11,384 bases of DNA from an uncultured Dorea sp. (GTDB lineage Bacteria; Bacillota; Clostridia; Lachnospirales; Lachnospiraceae): the NCBI GenBank assembly GCA_910587575.1, contig CAJULU010000003.1, forward strand, positions 103,739-115,122, written 5' to 3'. The translations under genes and the position numbers were made by a program. Position 1 is the stretch's first letter; the number at the start of each line of letters is the position of its first letter. The notes beneath the pieces were generated by a model. That model was not told the DNA's origin, ran no database searches, and saw only the letters and a program-made list of their open reading frames with translations. This document shows, in pieces, positions 8,313 to 11,384 of this stretch.

Positions 8313-9248
8313 ATGGCAGTTACGGCAAGTATGGTAAAAGAGTTAAGAGAGATGACAGGCGCAGGCATGATGGACTGTAAGAAGGCTCTGAACGAGACGG
8401 ACGGAGATATGGATGCGGCTGTAGAATATCTGAGAAAGAACGGACAGGCTAAGGCTGAGAAGAAGGCCGGACGTATTGCTGCGGAAGGTATTGTTGCGAC
8501 TACGATCAAGGGTGACGACAAGGTGGCAGCAATTGTTGAGGTCAATGCTGAGACAGATTTCGTTGCAAAGAATGAAGTGTTCCAGACTTATGTTAAGGAA
8601 GTCGTGGAGCAGCTTGCAGATTCCAATGCAGCGGATGTGGAAGGATTCAAGGCAGAGCCATGGGCTCTTGATGCATCTATGACCGTTCAGGATAAACTGG
8701 CGGCTATGATCGCCAAGATTGGCGAGAATATGAATATCCGCAGATTTGAGAAGGTCGTTTCCGAGAATGGGATCGTTGTGTCTTATATTCATGCAGGCGG
8801 TAAGATTGGTGTTCTGGTTGAAGCTGAGACGGAGAGTCATTCTGATGCAGTGAAGGAAGCCCTCAAGAATGTGGCTATGCAGATTGCGGCTCTGAATCCT
8901 AAGTATGTTTCTACGGATGATGTACCGGAGGAGTACAAGGAGCATGAGAAGGAGATTCTGGTTGCTCAGGCTAAGAACGATCCTAAGAATGCGAATAAGC
9001 CGGAGAATATTATTGAGAAGATGATTACCGGACGTCTGAATAAGGAACTGAAGGAAGTCTGCCTGTTAGAGCAGGAGTATGTGAAGGCTGAGAATAAGGA
9101 GACGGTTGCGAAGTATCTGGAGGCGGTTGCCAGGGAGGCAGGTACGGCGGTAACTTTGAAGAAGTTTGTGCGGTTTGAGACCGGCGAAGGACTTGAGAAG
9201 AAGAATGAAGATTTTGCGGCGGAGGTTGCGGCGCAGATGAATGCATAA
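8313..9248 (+). CDS. tsf: Elongation factor Ts
   Basis: Guanine nucleotide exchange factor that frees EF-Tu from GDP in translation elongation; cytoplasmic. The 311 residues are slightly longer than the common 290-300. The N-terminal UBA-like domain holds the signature T-G-A-G-M-M-D-C-K-K-A-L (15-26), and the core holds T-D-F-V-A-K-N (81-87), the motif that inserts near the EF-Tu nucleotide site. The ATG at 8313 is chosen because GGAGGAG (8300-8306) lies 6 bases upstream and M-A-V-T-A-S-M-V is the usual start; the in-frame TTG at 8298 lies at the ribosome binding site itself. It is co-transcribed with rpsB and followed by a terminator. Its stop is TAA, whereas rpsB uses TAG. Confidence 0.97.
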   Translation: MAVTASMVKELREMTGAGMMDCKKALNETDGDMDAAVEYLRKNGQAKAEKKAGRIAAEGIVATTIKGDDKVAAIVEVNAETDFVAKNEVFQTYVKEVVEQLADSNAADVEGFKAEPWALDASMTVQDKLAAMIAKIGENMNIRRFEKVVSENGIVVSYIHAGGKIGVLVEAETESHSDAVKEALKNVAMQIAALNPKYVSTDDVPEEYKEHEKEILVAQAKNDPKNANKPENIIEKMITGRLNKELKEVCLLEQEYVKAENKETVAKYLEAVAREAGTAVTLKKFVRFETGEGLEKKNEDFAAEVAAQMNA

Positions 9249-9278
9249 GGTGAAATTGCCTGGTTATTTTGAATGAAG

Positions 9279-9321
9279 AAACCCCTGTGGATGGCGTGTA
9301 TGCACTATTCGCAGGGGTTTT
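9279..9321 (+). terminator. Intrinsic terminator of rpsB-tsf, branched hairpin
   Basis: AAACCCCTG (9279-9287) pairs perfectly with CAGGGGTTT (9312-9320), followed by a T-run (TTTTAT). The 24-base loop can form an inner GTG/CAC hairpin. It lies 30 bases after the tsf stop and marks the right end of the core gene block. Confidence 0.85.
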
Positions 9322-9391
9322 ATACATTTCCTATGGTAATATTTAAAAAGATATTGATGGAGTTATGAGCAGAGACTGTCTACAAAAAATA

Positions 9392-9420
9392 TTGCAATTT
9401 ACTTATTTTTTGCATATAAT
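9392..9420 (+). promoter_or_regulatory. Promoter of the small protein / GNAT gene pair
   Basis: TTGCAA (9392-9397), a 17-base spacer and a perfect TATAAT (9415-9420). These are the same hexamers and spacing as the NlpC/P60 promoter, with the same A-run before the -35 box. Transcription would start near 9427, leaving a leader of about 37 bases. Between the tsf terminator and this promoter (9322-9391) I see only A+T-rich DNA with no other clear element. Confidence 0.75.
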
Positions 9421-9432
9421 ATAAGAAATAAG
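9402..9432 (+). promoter_or_regulatory. Inverted repeat centred on the -10 box, candidate autoregulatory operator
   Basis: CTTATTT (9402-9408) and AAATAAG (9426-9432) are perfect 7-base inverted arms. Their centre (9417) falls on the TATAAT box at 9415-9420. The right side also carries ATAAG twice (9421-9425 and 9428-9432). A protein bound here would block the promoter, which is where antitoxin operators commonly lie. The composition is A+T-rich, so chance symmetry is possible. Confidence 0.35.
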
Positions 9433-9463
9433 AATAGGTTTTAATTCGTGAGGAGGTGTTGAT

Positions 9464-9652
9464 ATGGCAACATCAAGCATACTTACTAATATAAAAATTA
9501 CAGATCCCCAAAAGGCGGAAGATTTTGCAGAAGCATTGGATATTTCGGCGCATGAACCGGAAAGGCGGCCTTCTAAACCAATTATTCCATTAGTTACTAA
9601 TATAGGAGAAATACGTAAGTTTATGGGAATGGAGAATAGAGAAAATGAATGA
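9464..9652 (+). CDS. Small protein of unknown family upstream of a GNAT acetyltransferase, candidate antitoxin
   Basis: A 62-residue, charged, soluble protein (begins M-A-T-S-S-I-L-T-N-I). It has no signal peptide or membrane segment, and no helix-turn-helix or ribbon-helix-helix motif that I recognise. It contains a D-P-Q-K-A-E-D-F-A-E-A-L stretch (14-25), suggestive of a helix, a basic proline-rich middle (about 32-43: P-E-R-R-P-S-K-P-I-I-P) and a second predicted helix I-G-E-I-R-K-F-M (47-54). The start is firm: AGGAGGTG (9451-9458) lies 5 bases before ATG. It overlaps the next gene by 8 bases, so the two are translationally coupled. The antitoxin role is inferred only from size, order, overlap and the GNAT partner; it could instead be an accessory or folding partner of the enzyme. 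Confidence 0.8.
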   Translation: MATSSILTNIKITDPQKAEDFAEALDISAHEPERRPSKPIIPLVTNIGEIRKFMGMENRENE

Positions 9653-10241
9653 TTGTATAGCAGTAAATATTCAGGATATGCTTAAAGCAATCGGAGAGGA
9701 GGAATTGTTAAGACTTCTCTCCGATTTTTCGTGTCCATTAAATAGGGAAGTGGAAGATTTTGTACGAAATAAATCTATTGATTTTGCACAGAGGAAACTT
9801 TCCATTACATATCTTGTTATGAAGAGAACGAGTGAGGCGAAAAATATTCTTGTAGGGATTTATACGTTATCTCATAAAGCTATCGAGATTACGAATTCCA
9901 ATATTAGCAATACAACTCGTAAGAAACTGTTGAGATATGCAACTTTGGACAAGGATACCAATAAATACAATATTTCTGCATTTCTAATTGCACAGTTTGG
10001 AAAAAATAATGCAGTACCAGAAAAATATTCAATTACTGGGAATGAATTGATGGATTTAACATTTGAGTTGCTGAAGCATGTTCAATATTGTGTTGGCGGA
10101 GGTGTTGTGTATTTAGACTGTGAAGACGTGGAAAAGGTTCTTGATTTTTATCAAAGTGAATGTAACCGCTTTAAGATATTTGGTGAAAGAGAATCAGAAG
10201 TTGATCAGAAAAGGTATTTGCAATTACTCCGGTTTTTTTGA
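9645..10241 (+). CDS. GNAT-fold N-acetyltransferase, candidate toxin of a toxin-antitoxin-like pair
   Basis: A 198-residue cytoplasmic protein with the GNAT layout. After an N-terminal segment with C-P-L-N (30-33) and a helix E-V-E-D-F-V-R-N-K, strands Y-L-V-M and I-L-V-G-I-Y-T-L follow. Then come F-L-I-A-Q-F-G-K-N (113-121), fitting the acetyl-CoA pyrophosphate loop Q/R-x-x-G-x, and the late strand V-V-Y-L-D-C-E (154-160) with helix V-L-D-F-Y-Q and F-K-I-F-G. GNAT toxins such as TacT acetylate aminoacyl-tRNA, but their partners are usually ribbon-helix-helix proteins, and this partner is not obviously one. The substrate is therefore unknown. The start ATG overlaps the upstream gene; GGAG (9631-9634) lies 10 bases before it. 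The coding DNA is A+T-rich, unlike rpsB-tsf, which suggests an acquired module. It could also be an ordinary small-molecule acetyltransferase. Confidence 0.8.
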   Translation: MNDCIAVNIQDMLKAIGEEELLRLLSDFSCPLNREVEDFVRNKSIDFAQRKLSITYLVMKRTSEAKNILVGIYTLSHKAIEITNSNISNTTRKKLLRYATLDKDTNKYNISAFLIAQFGKNNAVPEKYSITGNELMDLTFELLKHVQYCVGGGVVYLDCEDVEKVLDFYQSECNRFKIFGERESEVDQKRYLQLLRFF

Positions 10242-10377
10242 AATATGTTGTATAAAGTATTGATAATATGTTGAATAAGAGAAAGATTAAAAGCCGAGAT
10301 TTATTGATTGTTAAATGCTAAAATTACAAAAAGAGAATTATTATTTAAAAATACATCATAATAATAGGAGAATGAAT

Positions 10378-11384
10378 ATGGAAAATTATTTGGAGAAATG
10401 GAATCCTTTGGAAATAATAAGTATGAATGCAGAAGAAAATTATAGACAACTTGCCATAAGTAGTACTAAACAACAAATACGAAATATTTTGAAATCATAT
10501 GTTGGGTATTATGATCCTTTTTGTGAATTGCTACAGAATGCAATGGATGCTACAGATAGAATGGCACATATTGTAGGGGACAAATATAGAAAAAAACTAA
10601 AAATATATATAGACTTATCAGAAAACAGTATTTATGTAGCAGATAATGGAATAGGATTTGAAAAAGAACAGTTCCGTGCTTTTTTGTCTCCAAATGTTTC
10701 TTATAAGACAGATGGTCATACAAGAGGAAATAAAGGTGTGGGAACAACATACTTAGCATATGGGTTTTGTAAGATGCAGATGTATACAAAAACGCCATCT
10801 TTTGAACAGTATGCAGAAATAAATAATGCCAAGAAGTGGATAGATGATAAAACAGGAGATGTAGATATGCCATTTGTTGAGTGTAAGGATGGTGAAGATA
10901 AAGCATTTCCATTTGATCAAGGAACGTCTTTTAAATTATTCTTTAAAGATGAAAACGGTAATAAAATCAAGGACTTAGCCTGGATAGGAATTAATACGGC
11001 AGAGAGCTGGAATTATGTATTATTGACGAATACACCTTTAGGACATTTGACTATAGATGGTAGTGATTCAAGAGTAACTTATGATTTGTGTGTAAAAGAT
11101 ATAAAAGGAAAAACAACAAGAATAGAAAATAGTCATGCAGAATTTTTTTATCCGCATATGTTTATGAAGCATACATCAATTAATATTGAAGATGTTATTG
11201 CATGGCAAAAAGCAGAAATAGAAAAGGGGAGAGATGGAACTAATATTCCACAAAGATTTCTGATAAAATTTTTTGGATTGTGGAGTTTTGATAAAGATTT
11301 TAGTACAGGAAAAGAACCAGCAGGAAACATATATATGCAATTTAAGAAAGCCAGAAGATATTTTGACGGAAAAGATATGTTTGA
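10378..11384 (+). CDS. GHKL (Hsp90/MutL/MORC-like) ATPase, N-terminal part, cut by the right edge
   Basis: The frame is open for 335 codons to the end of the window with no stop. The three ATP-binding boxes of the GHKL superfamily are visible: N box E-L-L-Q-N-A-M-D (50-57, Glu50 catalytic and Asn54 Mg-binding by analogy), G1 box D-N-G-I-G (89-93) and G2 box G-N-K-G-V-G (117-122). This layout (E-x-x-x-N-A-x-D, no preceding sensor or phospho-acceptor domain) fits MutL/Hsp90/MORC-type ATPases, not histidine kinases. No transmembrane segment is seen. The region after about 130 is not recognised. ATG 10378 is preferred because AGGAG (10366-10370) is 7 bases upstream; the in-frame ATG at 10372 is too close. 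Codon use is strongly A+T-biased. Prokaryotic GHKL ATPases of this kind are known in restriction-modification and other defence neighbourhoods; a defence role here is inference. The 136-base gap after the GNAT gene holds no convincing promoter or terminator. Confidence 0.85.
   Translation, partial: MENYLEKWNPLEIISMNAEENYRQLAISSTKQQIRNILKSYVGYYDPFCELLQNAMDATDRMAHIVGDKYRKKLKIYIDLSENSIYVADNGIGFEKEQFRAFLSPNVSYKTDGHTRGNKGVGTTYLAYGFCKMQMYTKTPSFEQYAEINNAKKWIDDKTGDVDMPFVECKDGEDKAFPFDQGTSFKLFFKDENGNKIKDLAWIGINTAESWNYVLLTNTPLGHLTIDGSDSRVTYDLCVKDIKGKTTRIENSHAEFFYPHMFMKHTSINIEDVIAWQKAEIEKGRDGTNIPQRFLIKFFGLWSFDKDFSTGKEPAGNIYMQFKKARRYFDGKDMF

Noticed and set aside
10242..10377. Promoter for the GHKL gene
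   Set aside because: Several A+T-rich hexamers such as TATTAT (10339-10344) resemble a -10 box, but none has a credible -35 box at 16-18 bases, so no call is made.
10550..10912. Minus-strand open frame of 120 codons opposite the GHKL gene
   Set aside because: It is Tyr, His, Leu and Phe rich, which is what the reverse of A+T-rich coding DNA gives, and it lies over the conserved ATP-binding boxes of the + strand gene.

Overview
The window looks like a chromosomal stretch from a low-to-moderate GC Firmicute, most likely a gut Clostridium cluster XIVa / Lachnospiraceae bacterium. This is judged from the style of the glutamate synthase, NlpC/P60, RpsB and EF-Ts proteins, the strong AGGAGG ribosome binding sites and the TTG...TATAAT promoters. 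No database search was possible, so the genus is open. Every gene I can support is on the + strand.

Left part (1-5931): the glutamate synthase operon gltB-gltD. gltB enters from beyond the left edge and is complete in content to its normal end, but one in-frame amber codon (1635-1637) interrupts it inside the central domain. The reading frame is identical on both sides, so this is a nonsense substitution, not an indel. gltD follows directly and looks intact. Together the two subunits would make glutamate from glutamine and 2-oxoglutarate using NADPH. As read here, the large subunit cannot be made full length without readthrough.

Middle part (5932-9323): core genes. A secreted NlpC/P60 peptidoglycan hydrolase with a coiled-coil N-terminus has its own good promoter and ends at a strong hairpin terminator. 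The rpsB-tsf operon (ribosomal protein S2 and elongation factor Ts) follows. Its likely promoter is tucked into that terminator, and a branched hairpin terminator ends it. The usual downstream partners pyrH and frr do not follow.

Right part (9324-11384): after the tsf terminator the DNA becomes clearly A+T-rich and codon use shifts to AAA, ATA, AGA and TTT. It holds a translationally coupled pair that looks like a toxin-antitoxin module: a 62-residue protein of unknown family overlapping a 198-residue GNAT-fold acetyltransferase. Next comes the first 335 codons of a GHKL (Hsp90/MutL/MORC-like) ATPase that runs off the right edge. This resembles the left boundary of an accessory or defence island inserted behind a housekeeping operon. 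The GHKL gene and whatever follows it are the best place to look for an undescribed system.

No tRNA, rRNA, CRISPR array, insertion sequence or integrase was seen. No gene-free stretch exceeds about 215 bases; each of the larger ones is described under its promoter, leader or terminator.
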